NCBI GenBank assembly: GCA_041753075.1
Contig: JBGSVE010000166.1
Location: 55,777 to 119,776, forward strand
Direction of reading: 5' to 3'
Length of the DNA stretch: 64,000 nucleotides
Source of the DNA: UBA6163 sp041753075
Lineage (GTDB): Bacteria; Planctomycetota; Planctomycetia; Pirellulales; Pirellulaceae
A program made the position numbers and the translations under genes. This document shows, piece by piece, positions 8,221 through 17,228 of the stretch. The stretch's first letter is position 1, and each line of letters opens with the position of its first letter. The notes under the pieces were generated by a model. The model ran no database searches and was not told where the DNA came from. It saw nothing but the letters and a program-made list of their open reading frames with translations.

Positions 8221-9669
8221 ATGTCTACAGCCACAGCCCAAGCGGTCGGTCGCGTTTCTCAAGTGATCGGATCGACTTTTGACGTTGAGTTCTCCGGTGG
8301 GCAACTACCGGCGATTTACAACGCACTATCAATCCAATCTCAACATAAGGGCATTACCATTGATTTGGTCGGTGAAGTTCAACAACACCTTGGCGGCGGA
8401 CGCATCCGCGCGATCGCTTTGGGTAGCACCGAAGGCATGATGCGCGGTATGGAAGTCGTTGATACCGGCAAGCCGGTTACGGTGCCCGTCGGTAAAGCCA
8501 CGCTTGGCCGCGTCTTCAACGTGCTGGGGAAACCAATCGACCAACGCGGTCCGGTCCAGGCCGATGATTATTGGCCGATCCACCGCACCGCACCGCCCGT
8601 TAATGAGTTGTCCACGAACACCGAAGTCTTCGAGACCGGCATCAAAGTGATTGACTTGCTGACCCCGTTCGTTCGCGGTGGCAAGGCCGGGTTGTTTGGT
8701 GGTGCGGGGCTTGGCAAGACCGTTATTTTGACCGAGTTGATCGCGCGAATCGCCAGTGCCCACGGCGGATATTCGGTGTTTGCCGGGGTTGGCGAGCGAA
8801 CTCGCGAAGGCACCGACTTGTGGCTCGAAATGCAAGAAACTGAAATCGGCAGCACCGGCCGCAAGGTTATCGAGCAAACTTGTATGGTGTTTGGCCAAAT
8901 GAACGAGCCGCCGGGTTCACGCCTGCGTGTGGCTTTGTCCGCATTGACGATGGCGGAGTATTTCCGCGATTCGACCGGTGCTGATACGTTGCTGTTTGTT
9001 GACAACATCTTCCGGTTTTCGCAAGCGGGCAGCGAAGTCTCGGCGCTGCTGGGCCGGATGCCTTCGGCGGTGGGATACCAACCGACTTTGGCAACCGAAA
9101 TGGGCGCATTGCAAGAACGAATCACAAGTACCAAAAGTGGTGCGATCACTTCGGTACAAGCCGTTTATGTTCCAGCGGACGATCCGACTGACCCGGCCCC
9201 GGCAACCGCGTTCAGCCAACTTGACGCCTTCATCTATCTGGAACGATCGATTTCGGAGAAAGGAATTTATCCCGCGATTGATCCGTTGGCATCGAACTCG
9301 CGAATACTCGATCCGCAATATGTGGGTGATCGCCATTATGCGATCGCCCGCCGCGTGCAAACCATTTTGCAGCGATACCGCGAACTACAAGACATTATCG
9401 CGATCCTTGGCGTTGATGAATTGAGCGAAGATGACAAGATGATCGTCCACCGCGCGCGCCGAATCGAACGGTTTATGTCCCAGCCGTTCTTGGTCGCGCA
9501 AGTATTCACGGGCAAGTCGGGTGAGATCACGCCACTGGCCGAAACGATTCGCAGCTTTGAAGAAATCTGCAACGGCAAATGGGATCATTTGCCCGAACAA
9601 GCATTCATGTACGTTGGCGTGGTCGAACAAGCCGAAGCACAAGCCCAAAAAATGGCTGAGGGCAGATAA
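8221..9669 (+). CDS. atpD: F1Fo ATP synthase subunit beta
   Basis: The 482-residue catalytic F1 subunit. The Walker A loop GGAGLGKTV is at about residues 160-168, the catalytic Glu lies in GVGERTREG, and Walker B is in DTLLFVDNIFRF. Family length and motif spacing are normal, including the C-terminal ILGVDELSEDDK region. It is followed 5 bp later by atpC. Confidence 0.98.
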   Translation: MSTATAQAVGRVSQVIGSTFDVEFSGGQLPAIYNALSIQSQHKGITIDLVGEVQQHLGGGRIRAIALGSTEGMMRGMEVVDTGKPVTVPVGKATLGRVFNVLGKPIDQRGPVQADDYWPIHRTAPPVNELSTNTEVFETGIKVIDLLTPFVRGGKAGLFGGAGLGKTVILTELIARIASAHGGYSVFAGVGERTREGTDLWLEMQETEIGSTGRKVIEQTCMVFGQMNEPPGSRLRVALSALTMAEYFRDSTGADTLLFVDNIFRFSQAGSEVSALLGRMPSAVGYQPTLATEMGALQERITSTKSGAITSVQAVYVPADDPTDPAPATAFSQLDAFIYLERSISEKGIYPAIDPLASNSRILDPQYVGDRHYAIARRVQTILQRYRELQDIIAILGVDELSEDDKMIVHRARRIERFMSQPFLVAQVFTGKSGEITPLAETIRSFEEICNGKWDHLPEQAFMYVGVVEQAEAQAQKMAEGR

Positions 9670-9674
9670 TCAAG

Positions 9675-10064
9675 ATGGCTATTCGTTGCATCGTAGTGAC
9701 ACCCGAGCGAACCGAGGTCGATTGCACCGTCGAACAACTGACCCTGCCAATGTATGACGGCGAGTTGGGCGTTCAAAAAGGTCGCGCCGCGATGATTGGC
9801 CGGCTTGGCTACGGATCGATTCGTTTTCAAGGCGACTCAGGTCCGCAGCGGTACTTTGTTGATGGTGGATTCGTTCAAGTCGAAAAGGATGTCGTGTCAG
9901 TGCTGACGGCGCGGGCGATTCGCGCTGAATCGCTAGACGTCGAAGAAGCCAAAGCGGCATTGACCACGGCACTGGAAATGCCCGGATCGACTGCGGCGTT
10001 ACAGAAGCTTCGCTCCGATTCGCTGAATCGAGCACGCGGAATGTTGCGCACCGCCAGGCGATGA
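9675..10064 (+). CDS. atpC: F1Fo ATP synthase subunit epsilon
   Basis: A 129-residue protein with the epsilon beta-sandwich (MAIRCIVVTPERTEVDCTV, LPMYDGELGVQKGRAAMIG, YFVDGGFVQVEKDVVSVLT) and a C-terminal helical part. It starts 5 bp after atpD and closes the operon. Epsilon couples gamma rotation to the c-ring and can inhibit hydrolysis. Confidence 0.94.
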   Translation: MAIRCIVVTPERTEVDCTVEQLTLPMYDGELGVQKGRAAMIGRLGYGSIRFQGDSGPQRYFVDGGFVQVEKDVVSVLTARAIRAESLDVEEAKAALTTALEMPGSTAALQKLRSDSLNRARGMLRTARR

Positions 10065-10116
10065 GGCGACAAGTACGTCGTTGCAATTGGTAATGTGCAC
10101 TGGCCGTAGTGGATTC

Positions 10117-10248
10117 TCAGCATTGAATTTTAGGGTAGACGGACTTGAGTTTGTATCGAGCGTCGTCGATTTTGATCTGCCAGTCGACACCGCGTTGAAT
10201 GTTGTTGACAACTTGGACGCAAGCGAGGCTCATGTTGTTCATCGCCAA
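10117..10248 (-). pseudogene. Possible C-terminal remnant of a transposase
   Basis: A short minus-strand frame reads (L)AMNNMSLACVQVVNNIQR and ends GVDWQIKIDDARYKLKSVYP plus KIQC. The ending resembles the C terminus of IS630-type DDE transposases, which often finish with an 'NWxFTTxDARIKLKxLYP' motif. No catalytic part is present, and a repeat element abuts it upstream. I recall the motif rather than having searched for it, so the call is tentative. Confidence 0.35.
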
Positions 10249-10257
10249 TGATTGATC

Positions 10258-10320
10258 CGGGCTAGCCCAAGGTATTTCCCGATCGAAACCGGCATCTGGT
10301 GCCGATCCGCTCACAAACCA
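10258..10320. repeat. GCTAGC-type palindromic repeat, copy 1
   Basis: This shares GATCGAAACCGGC and GCCGATCCGCTCAC with copies at 50576-50608 and 63187-63254, and begins GGGCTAGCCC. It lies between the convergent atpC and trmL-like genes; its GCTCACAAACC end contains, on the minus strand, the TGA stop codon of the trmL-like gene. Confidence 0.75.
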
Positions 10321-10901
10321 TCGTGTTGACGTCGACGCAGTGTTTCGTACAGAACGACGGCGACGGTCGCAGACAAATTCAAACTGCGCACGCGTGGGTC
10401 GGTTGGCAATCGAATGGCGTTGGCGTCGGTGGGTTGGAAAATCGTGCGTGGCAAGCCGCTGGTTTCGCTGCCGAAGACGAATACATCGCCGGCGGCCAAA
10501 TCACATTCCCAGATTGTTTTCTCGGCAAAGCGACTAAAATACCAATACCGCCGGCCGTGACCTGCGTCGGGCAATTGGCCGCGCAAGTCCGACCATGACG
10601 CCACTTCGGCCCATTGCAAGTATTGCCAATAATCCAATCCCGCCCGTCGCACTCGTTTCTCGTCAATCTGAAATGCGGCGGGTTGGACAATCCATAACTT
10701 TGATCCCGTGGCGACGCAGGTGCGACCAATATTGCCAGTGTTTTGCGGGATTTGCGGCTGGTAAAGCACGACGTGGGCCAGCGGCTGGGGATCGCTTGGT
10801 GCATGGCCAGCGAACGTCGGCGTGGGCTGGTCAGACACCGGTTGCGTTGGCACGCCGGACGGGTCAAAACTGTGCTCTTGCGGTCGTGGTTCGCTTGTCA
10901 T
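10311..10901 (-). CDS. trmL: tRNA (cytidine(34)-2'-O)-methyltransferase-like SPOUT enzyme
   Basis: A 196-residue SpoU/TrmH-type knotted methyltransferase using S-adenosylmethionine. Visible motifs are VVLYQPQIPQNTGNIGRTC (motif 1), FVFGSETSGLPRTIF (motif 2) and VRSLNLSATVAVVLYE (motif 3). TrmL methylates the wobble nucleotide of some leucine tRNAs; this is the best family match. ATG at 10901 is chosen. The frame extends to 11060 but that part overlaps the divergent neighbour and looks non-coding. An N-terminal tail of about 40 residues precedes the domain. The stop codon lies in a repeat element. Confidence 0.85.
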   Translation of the reverse strand: MTSEPRPQEHSFDPSGVPTQPVSDQPTPTFAGHAPSDPQPLAHVVLYQPQIPQNTGNIGRTCVATGSKLWIVQPAAFQIDEKRVRRAGLDYWQYLQWAEVASWSDLRGQLPDAGHGRRYWYFSRFAEKTIWECDLAAGDVFVFGSETSGLPRTIFQPTDANAIRLPTDPRVRSLNLSATVAVVLYETLRRRQHDGL

Positions 10902-10922
10902 TTCATTCCGCTGATATCTTCC

Positions 10923-11609
10923 ATGCCGATCCAAGTCACTTGCGCCAAATGCCTCACCCGGTTCTCGGTCAACGAAAAGTTTGCCGGCAAGAAAGGCCCG
11001 TGCCCCAAGTGCAAGGCCGAGATTACGATCCCGACCTTGGCCGAACAAGTCGTCATTCACGCACCGACCGATGGTGCGCCCAAGGATAGCACTGGTGCGA
11101 GCGTCCTTAAACCGATCAAGCGCAAAGATGCCGTCATTGGCAAACGCGACATCGCCATTGCCGTCGGCGCGGTTGTCGGAGCGGTACTGTTGGCCGTCGC
11201 CTTTCGCTTCACCGGCGGGACGCCAATCATCGCCCGCGTGCTGGTCGCCATCGTGATCGCACCGCCGCTGGTTTGGCTCGGTTATGCGATCACCCGTGAC
11301 GCGGAATTGGAACCGTATCGCGGCAACGAATTGTGGAGCCGCGTCGGAATCGTTTCGGCAATCTTCGCGGCGCTATGGTTGGTCTATGTATTTCTTGGAC
11401 CGTATGTGGTCGATGTCGATCACGCGTCGGACATGGGCATGATGGGCGCGGGTATCACGTTGGTCATTATGCTCGGTTTGGGCGCAATCGCGGCGATGGC
11501 AGCGTTCGAGTTGGAGTTTATCGGTGGGCTGACGATCGCGGGCATCTACATCGCACCGACGTTGCTGTTGGCGATCATCGGTGCGGTTCCCATTTTGACG
11601 TTGACGTAA
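10923..11609 (+). CDS. Zinc-ribbon multi-pass membrane protein
   Basis: A 228-residue protein beginning with a zinc-ribbon/zinc-finger domain (VTCAKC, then PCPKCKAEITIP; four Cys at about residues 7, 10, 27 and 30), followed by a polar linker and six or so hydrophobic segments from about residue 75. This architecture is common in planctomycetes and has no assigned function. ATG at 10923 is chosen because it starts the zinc ribbon; upstream codons overlap the divergent trmL-like gene, whose start is 21 bp away, so the two promoters must overlap. Confidence 0.75.
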   Translation: MPIQVTCAKCLTRFSVNEKFAGKKGPCPKCKAEITIPTLAEQVVIHAPTDGAPKDSTGASVLKPIKRKDAVIGKRDIAIAVGAVVGAVLLAVAFRFTGGTPIIARVLVAIVIAPPLVWLGYAITRDAELEPYRGNELWSRVGIVSAIFAALWLVYVFLGPYVVDVDHASDMGMMGAGITLVIMLGLGAIAAMAAFELEFIGGLTIAGIYIAPTLLLAIIGAVPILTLT

Positions 11610-11633
11610 AAACGTGTTTCTGAAAGATGCCCA

Positions 11634-12995
11634 TTGATTCCTGAACTCGACTCGCCCGCCGCCGGCCTAGTTCGCATTCCACCGGAAATGGACGTGCCGT
11701 TGTCGCCGCGCGTGCGACGACTGCTCGACACACCGACGATGCACCACCTGGGCCAAATCTCGCAGCTCGGTTTGGTGCATCTTGTCTATCCCGGTGCCAA
11801 ACATTCGCGGCTGGAACATTCACTCGGCGTCTATCACAACGCGCTACGGTTACTTGCAACGCTCCGGGCCGACCGGCGGTTCGTCGAACTGGTCGATGTT
11901 CGTGCGGCCGAAGCGTTTGTGCTGGCGGCAATTCTGCATGACAGCGGCCATTGGCCGTTTTGCCACGCGGTCCAAGACATGCGTTTGGCCGCCGTTCCGC
12001 GCCATGAATCGCGCGTCGCGGCCATCGTTTCCGGTGGCGAAGTCGCCCGCCGAATCGCGGCAGATTGGAATTGCCTGGGCGACGACGTGATCTCAATTTT
12101 GGCCGGCAAACCGAGCGGCGAAACAACGCTTTCTCAGGCGGCGATCGAGCTGTTGGCCGGTTGCCTCAGTGGTCCCGTCGATATTGACAAACTCGATTAT
12201 TTGGTTCGCGACAGTCTGCACGCCGGCGTTCCCTACGGACGCAACTTCGACGCCTCAAGATTGTTCGGTTCGATGGTGTTGCATCCCGATACGAAACGAC
12301 CAAGATTGGCGATCAGCGACAAAGGCCGCACGGCGGCGGAGATGATGGTGTTCGCGCGGTATGTGATGTTCAGCGAGGTGTATTGGCATCACGCCGTTCG
12401 CGCGGCCACGGCGATGTTGCAACGACTGGTTTACGCCCAAGCGATGACCAAACCGCGCCAGTCGGCAAACAATATCGCCGCCACGTTCGCGCTGACCGAC
12501 GCGGCTTGGATTTCGCATTATCTGGCCACCGCCCGCGATTCGCCCGCCGCACCGCTTGCCCAGGGATTGTTCGGTGATACTCGCCAACTCTATAAACGAG
12601 CCGCCGAATTCAGCGTGCTCGACCAGCCCGAATTGCATCAAGCGATCTCGCATCGTCCGTATTGGTGGTTGGTCGCGTGCGGTGAAGAACTCAGCCGCTG
12701 CTGTGCGAAGCGTCTCGCGCTAGCGATTGGCCCCAATGATTTGTTAATCGACGCCCCGCCGGTAAAACTCGAAGTGGATATCAATATGGATGTGGTCTCG
12801 CGCGATGGCACGGTGCGACGCTTGGGCGATGTTTCGCCAGTGGCGCATTCGCTGGCGCATCAACAATTCGATGGCCATGTCAAACGGGTTCGCGTGTTCG
12901 TGCGACCTGATTTACGCGAACCGATTCGCGAACTGCTTCGTGACGGATCAATCCTGCGCGACGCGATCGATACACTGAACCAAGGTTTGGTGTAA
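11634..12995 (+). CDS. HD-domain phosphohydrolase (dGTPase/SAMHD1-like)
   Basis: A 453-residue HD-superfamily metal-dependent hydrolase. Metal ligands are visible as H62 in SRLEHSLGVYH and H102-D103 in ILHDSGHWPF, and the later Asp in GPVDIDKLDYLVRDS. The arrangement is that of the dNTP triphosphohydrolase-related HD proteins; the exact substrate is uncertain. TTG at 11634 with GAAAG upstream keeps the conserved N-terminal IPELDSPAAGLVRIPPEMD; ATG at 11688 would lose it. It ends 2 bp before nagB. Confidence 0.85.
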   Translation: MIPELDSPAAGLVRIPPEMDVPLSPRVRRLLDTPTMHHLGQISQLGLVHLVYPGAKHSRLEHSLGVYHNALRLLATLRADRRFVELVDVRAAEAFVLAAILHDSGHWPFCHAVQDMRLAAVPRHESRVAAIVSGGEVARRIAADWNCLGDDVISILAGKPSGETTLSQAAIELLAGCLSGPVDIDKLDYLVRDSLHAGVPYGRNFDASRLFGSMVLHPDTKRPRLAISDKGRTAAEMMVFARYVMFSEVYWHHAVRAATAMLQRLVYAQAMTKPRQSANNIAATFALTDAAWISHYLATARDSPAAPLAQGLFGDTRQLYKRAAEFSVLDQPELHQAISHRPYWWLVACGEELSRCCAKRLALAIGPNDLLIDAPPVKLEVDINMDVVSRDGTVRRLGDVSPVAHSLAHQQFDGHVKRVRVFVRPDLREPIRELLRDGSILRDAIDTLNQGLV

Positions 12996-12997
12996 CG

Positions 12998-13825
12998 ATG
13001 CGAGTGATCATACGCCCAAGCGCCGAAGCCGCCGCCGTCACCGCCGCGCGAATCATCGCCAGCACCGTGCGGCAAAAGCCAAACGCGGTGTTGGGCTTGG
13101 CGACCGGTGGCACGCCAGTGAATTGTTACCGCGAGCTGATTCGGCTGCACCGCGACGGCCAACTCGATTTTTCCGGCGTTACGACTTTCAATCTCGACGA
13201 ATACGTTGGCCTGGCCCGCGAGCATCCGCAAAGCTTCTATTCGTTCATGCACCGCGAGTTGTTTGACCAAATCAACGTCGATTCGGCGCGAGTGCATTTG
13301 CCGGACGGCTTGGCCAACGACATGGACCGAGCGTGCGCCCAGTATGAACAAGCCATCGTCGCGGCCGGAGGCATTGATTTGCAATTGCTGGGCATTGGAA
13401 CCGACGGCCACATCGCGTTCAACGAACCGGGATCGTCGTTGGCCAGCCGCACGCGAATCAAAACGTTGTGCGAGGAAACGATTCGCGATAACGCACGGTT
13501 CTTCGGCAGCGAAGCGGCGGTGCCGAGGTTGAGTGTTACGATGGGCGTCGGCACGATTTTGGATTCGCGTCAATGCTTGATGCTAGTTACCGGAGAAAAG
13601 AAATCGGCCGCAGTTCGCAGCGCGATCGAAGGTCCGGTAACGAGCCAAGTAACGGCATCCGCATTACAATTTCATCGCGCCGTGATCGTCGTACTCGACG
13701 AAGCCGCCGCCTCATGGTTAACCCGCCGTTCCCATTATTTACACTCCGAGTCCGCAATGCCAAACCCGGACTTGCTCACCATGCGTCCCAAAACGGTTGG
13801 GGACAACCGTTCTACAATCTCGTAA
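12998..13825 (+). CDS. nagB: Glucosamine-6-phosphate deaminase
   Basis: Converts glucosamine-6-phosphate to fructose-6-phosphate and ammonia. The conserved LGLATGGTP (substrate phosphate loop), FNLDEYVGL (D67) and GIGTDGHIAFNEPGS (D136, H138, E143) are all present. The 275-residue product ends with a tail (RPKTVGDNRSTIS) encoded by a dispersed palindromic repeat, so the original stop codon was probably overwritten. It lies 2 bp after the HD gene and 6 bp before the amidohydrolase. Confidence 0.93.
   Translation: MRVIIRPSAEAAAVTAARIIASTVRQKPNAVLGLATGGTPVNCYRELIRLHRDGQLDFSGVTTFNLDEYVGLAREHPQSFYSFMHRELFDQINVDSARVHLPDGLANDMDRACAQYEQAIVAAGGIDLQLLGIGTDGHIAFNEPGSSLASRTRIKTLCEETIRDNARFFGSEAAVPRLSVTMGVGTILDSRQCLMLVTGEKKSAAVRSAIEGPVTSQVTASALQFHRAVIVVLDEAAASWLTRRSHYLHSESAMPNPDLLTMRPKTVGDNRSTIS
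13783..13818. repeat. GTAGAAC-type palindromic repeat inside the nagB 3' end
   Basis: The sequence runs from GTCCCAAAACGGTTGGGGAC to AACCGTTCTACAAT, matching the ends and centre of copies at 17984, 34429, 45265 and 57824. It is translated as the last dozen codons of nagB. Confidence 0.75.
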
Positions 13826-13831
13826 TCCAAA

Positions 13832-14671
13832 ATGCGAATCGACGCTCATCATCACTTCTGGAAATATGATCCCACTCATTACGGCTGGATCGATGATACA
13901 AAGCAAATCCTCAAGCAAGACTTCTTGCCGCCGGAGCTGAAGGCGCAATGCGTCGCGAACCAAATCGATGGCGTGATCTCGGTCCAAGCTCGACAAACGA
14001 TTGCGGAAACGACCGCGCTGCTTGACTTTGCCGACGCGAATGATTGGATTTTGGCGGTCGTTGGCTGGGTGCCGTTGCGAGAAGCAAACGTCGCCAACGT
14101 GCTTGACCAATTCGCATCGCGTCCGAAACTGCGAAGCGTGCGGCATGTGGTTCAGGACGAGCCCGATGATAACTTCATGCTCGGCGATGATTTCGTTCGC
14201 GGTATCGCGCTGTTGCAGTCTTACAACCTGGTTTACGACTTGCTCGTTTATCCGCATCAATTGCCCGCCGCCATTCATTTGGCCGACCATTTTCCAGAGC
14301 AAACCTTTGTGCTCGATCATATTGCCAAGCCGACAATAACACGCGGCGCGGTCGATGAGCGATGGCGATCCGCATTTGTCGAACTGGCCAAACGCGAAAA
14401 TGTCTCGTGCAAATTTTCCGGTCTGATCACCGAGGTGCGCGAACCCCAGTGGAACGTGGACCTGGTGCGTCCGTACTGGGATGTTGCGCTGCGGGCGTTT
14501 GGGGCCAGGCGGTTGATGTTTGGGACCGATTGGCCCGTCTGCTTGTTGCGTGGTAGCTACTCGCAGTGGGCAACCGCCGTCGCCGCGTTGGCCAGCGAAT
14601 TGACGGGCGACGAGCAACAGCAGTTTTGGTCCGGCAGCGCGATGCGGGCCTATTCGCTGGCTGGAAAGTGA
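13832..14671 (+). CDS. Amidohydrolase-2 family lactonase-like hydrolase
   Basis: A 279-residue TIM-barrel hydrolase of the amidohydrolase-related family that includes L-fuconolactonase and rhamnonolactonase (COG3618-like). The metal-site start DAHHHFWKYD (HxH) and the C-terminal FGTDWPVCLLRGSY are characteristic. No signal peptide is seen, so it is cytoplasmic. Its position 6 bp after nagB suggests joint sugar catabolism, but the substrate cannot be read from sequence. Confidence 0.85.
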   Translation: MRIDAHHHFWKYDPTHYGWIDDTKQILKQDFLPPELKAQCVANQIDGVISVQARQTIAETTALLDFADANDWILAVVGWVPLREANVANVLDQFASRPKLRSVRHVVQDEPDDNFMLGDDFVRGIALLQSYNLVYDLLVYPHQLPAAIHLADHFPEQTFVLDHIAKPTITRGAVDERWRSAFVELAKRENVSCKFSGLITEVREPQWNVDLVRPYWDVALRAFGARRLMFGTDWPVCLLRGSYSQWATAVAALASELTGDEQQQFWSGSAMRAYSLAGK

Positions 14672-14718
14672 ACGCTTCATGCCTTGACGTGGAGGTGCTG
14701 GGCGACGAAGATAACGTG

Positions 14719-14737
14719 AATGAGATTCATTCTCAAC
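14719..14737 (+). promoter_or_regulatory. Probable Fur box ahead of feoA
   Basis: The 15-bp palindrome TGAGATTCATTCTCA at 14721-14735 (5-bp arms TGAGA/TCTCA) closely resembles the classic Fur operator TGAGAATNATTCTCA. It lies 35 bp before the feoA ATG, in the only gap of about 100 bp in this gene run. Iron-dependent repression of feoAB is therefore likely; this is inferred from the match alone. Confidence 0.6.
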
Positions 14738-14771
14738 AACAGCTTGTTTAACAAAAACGCGGCGGCTTTTG

Positions 14772-14999
14772 ATGATAACACTCGATCGATTGGTTCCCGG
14801 CCAAGTGGCGCAAGTCGTCCAGGTCTCCGGGGCCGACGGAATTTCGATGCGATTACGCGAAATGGGGTTTGTTCCCGGAGAAATGGTCAGCTTCTTGCGC
14901 AGCGCACCGCTGGGTGACCCGCTGAAGTGCTTGATCCAAGGCAGCCGCGTGGCACTTCGCGGTACCGAAGCCCGCCGAGTGATCGTCGCCGTTTCGTAG
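14772..14999 (+). CDS. feoA: Ferrous iron transport protein A
   Basis: A 75-residue SH3-like FeoA domain: LVPGQVAQVVQVSG, MRLREMGFVPGEMV, DPLKCLIQGSRVALRGTEAR. FeoA is a small cytosolic partner needed for FeoB activity. ATG at 14772 is chosen over the TTG directly before it. feoB begins 15 bp downstream, and a probable Fur box lies upstream. Confidence 0.92.
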   Translation: MITLDRLVPGQVAQVVQVSGADGISMRLREMGFVPGEMVSFLRSAPLGDPLKCLIQGSRVALRGTEARRVIVAVS

Positions 15000-15014
15000 C
15001 ACCCCTTTTCCGCT

Positions 15015-17228
15015 ATGGTCCAGCCTACTCGTCGCGTCGCCTTAGTGGGCAATCCGAACACGGGCAAGAGCACACTGTTTGGCGCACTGTCCGGCTTGGC
15101 GGTGCGCACCGGCAACTACGCCGGCGTCACCATCGAAAAAAAAATCGGGCGGCTCGGTCGCGCCCAATCGCCCATCGAGCTGATTGACTTGCCGGGCACC
15201 TATTCGCTCAGTCCGCGCTCGCCCGATGAATTGGTCGCGGTCGAAGTGTTGACCGGTGACGTTGCGGGGGAACCGCCGCCGGACGCGATTCTGTGCGTGA
15301 TCAACGCCACGCTGCTGCGCCGCAATTTGTTTTTGGTCAGCCAGCTTTTGGAATTGAACCGGCCCGTTATCATCGCCTTGAACATGATCGACGCGGCGCG
15401 GTCGCGCGGTTTGAAGATCGATGTTGCCAGACTATCAACAAACCTTGGTGTTCGCGTGGTGCCGATTGCCGCCACCAAGCGCGAGGGGCTCAGCGAGCTG
15501 GTTGATGCACTCGTCCAAACTGTCGAATCGACAACCGCAGCGAAGGAATCAACGACTCCGGTGCAGCCGTTGCCCAATGAGTTCTACCGCGTCCGCGATC
15601 GTGTGTCGGCGGAATTGTCACGACTCGGTGATGTGGGCTATCGGGGTCAGACAACTTTTCCGCCGATCAGTCGGTACTTGGTCGAGCGCGCGATTCTCGA
15701 CATCGGCGGCGAAACCGAAAAATGGTTGTTGCGCAATTTTGGTCAATCGGCGATTGCCATCATCACGACGGCACGCGACGAGTTGACGCTCTCGCTGGGT
15801 GAACTCAGTGATGTTGAATGCCAGCATCGCTACGCTTGGGCGGCGCAAGTGATGGACGGTGTGCTCGGTGATTCGCCCGGCAAACCACACGCCGTGACCG
15901 ATTGGCTCGATACAATTCTGACCAACCGCGTGTTTGGATTGCTGTTCTTCGCGGCGATGATGTTTTTGGTGTTCCAGTGCATCTATGCCTGGAGCGGGAT
16001 TCCGATGGACGCAATCGGAACGGCTCAAGCTTGGCTTGGCGATGGCGTTTCAGCGCTGATTTCGCCTGGAGTTTTGCGCAGCTTGATCGTTGACGGCGTG
16101 ATTGGCGGTGTCGGCGGTGTGCTGGTGTTCTTGCCGCAAATTGCGATTCTGTTTTTCTTCTTGGCGGTGTTGGAAGACAGCGGTTACATGGCGCGAGCGG
16201 CGTTTTTGGTGGATCGCGTCATGTCGTGGTTTGGCTTGAGCGGCAAGTCGTTTTTGCCGTTGATGAGTTCGTTCGCGTGTGCGATTCCCGGAGTGATGGC
16301 GGCGCGGGTGATTGAGAACAATCGCGATCGTTTTGCAACCATCTTTGTCGCACCGTTTATGAGTTGCTCGGCGCGGTTGCCAGTTTATTTGTTGTTGATT
16401 ACTGCGTTCGTTCCAGCGACAACGCTATGGGGTGGCTGGGTGTCGCTCAGCGGTCTGGTGCTGATGTCGATGTATTTGGTCGGCATCGTCGTCGGGATCG
16501 TAACGGCGTGGACGTTAAAGAAAACAATCTTGCGCGGCGAGACGGCACCGCTGGTGATGGAGTTGCCCGAATACCAATGGCCCGATTATCGCGTGGTGAT
16601 GATACGCGTGTACGAAGCGTGCAAGGCGTTCGTGATTCGCGCGGGGACGTTGATTTTTTCAGCTTCGATATTGATTTGGGCTGCCGGTTACTTGCCCGGC
16701 GACCATACGCGGCAACACGAACTGCAGACCCAACTCGAATCCGCCGGTGACGCTGTGCCGGCAAGCGAAACCGCCGTCTGGAGCCGCGAACTGAAGACCG
16801 AAAGCGCACGGTTGCTCGAACAATCTCTGCTCGGCCAACTTGGACACGCGATCGAACCAGCGGTGCGTCCGCTGGGTTGGGATTGGCGAATCGGTGTCGG
16901 TGCGATCGCCAGTTTCCCCGCGCGCGAAGTGATTATTGCGACGCTGGGGACGGTCTATTCACTTGGCGGTGACGTGGACGAAACCGACGAAGGGTTGATC
17001 GACGCGCTGCGGCGTTCGCGGTGGCCCGATGGCCGTCCGGTGTACAATGTGCCGGTGGCATTGTCGATCATGGTGTTCTTTGCGCTGTGTGCCCAGTGCG
17101 TCAGTACGCTGCTGGTGATGCGACGCGAAACGAACAGTTGGGTTTGGCCGCTGATGAGTTTCACCTACATGACAACGCTCGCGTACCTCGGAGCGCTAGT
17201 CACTTACCAAATCGGCATCCGGTTATGA
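15015..17228 (+). CDS. feoB: Ferrous iron transporter B
   Basis: A 737-residue inner-membrane Fe(II) transporter with a cytosolic G domain. G1 is GNPNTGKST near residue 14, G3 is DLPGTY and G4 is ALNMID; a helical FeoB-type spacer follows, then about ten membrane helices from about residue 305. Transport-core motifs such as SFLPLMSSFACAIPGVMAAR and FVAPFMSCSARLPVY are intact. A polar insert of about 60 residues follows the ILIWAAGYLPG helix. Its TGA overlaps the next ATG (ATGA). Confidence 0.97.
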   Translation: MVQPTRRVALVGNPNTGKSTLFGALSGLAVRTGNYAGVTIEKKIGRLGRAQSPIELIDLPGTYSLSPRSPDELVAVEVLTGDVAGEPPPDAILCVINATLLRRNLFLVSQLLELNRPVIIALNMIDAARSRGLKIDVARLSTNLGVRVVPIAATKREGLSELVDALVQTVESTTAAKESTTPVQPLPNEFYRVRDRVSAELSRLGDVGYRGQTTFPPISRYLVERAILDIGGETEKWLLRNFGQSAIAIITTARDELTLSLGELSDVECQHRYAWAAQVMDGVLGDSPGKPHAVTDWLDTILTNRVFGLLFFAAMMFLVFQCIYAWSGIPMDAIGTAQAWLGDGVSALISPGVLRSLIVDGVIGGVGGVLVFLPQIAILFFFLAVLEDSGYMARAAFLVDRVMSWFGLSGKSFLPLMSSFACAIPGVMAARVIENNRDRFATIFVAPFMSCSARLPVYLLLITAFVPATTLWGGWVSLSGLVLMSMYLVGIVVGIVTAWTLKKTILRGETAPLVMELPEYQWPDYRVVMIRVYEACKAFVIRAGTLIFSASILIWAAGYLPGDHTRQHELQTQLESAGDAVPASETAVWSRELKTESARLLEQSLLGQLGHAIEPAVRPLGWDWRIGVGAIASFPAREVIIATLGTVYSLGGDVDETDEGLIDALRRSRWPDGRPVYNVPVALSIMVFFALCAQCVSTLLVMRRETNSWVWPLMSFTYMTTLAYLGALVTYQIGIRL

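Noticed and set aside
10902..11060. Upstream extension of the trmL-like frame
   Set aside because: Overlaps the divergent zinc-ribbon gene and has no SPOUT sequence; ATG at 10901 is adequate.
13739..15115. 458-codon minus-strand open frame opposite the amidohydrolase and feoA/feoB
   Set aside because: No family features; the plus strand encodes clear families over the whole stretch, so this is an antisense shadow.
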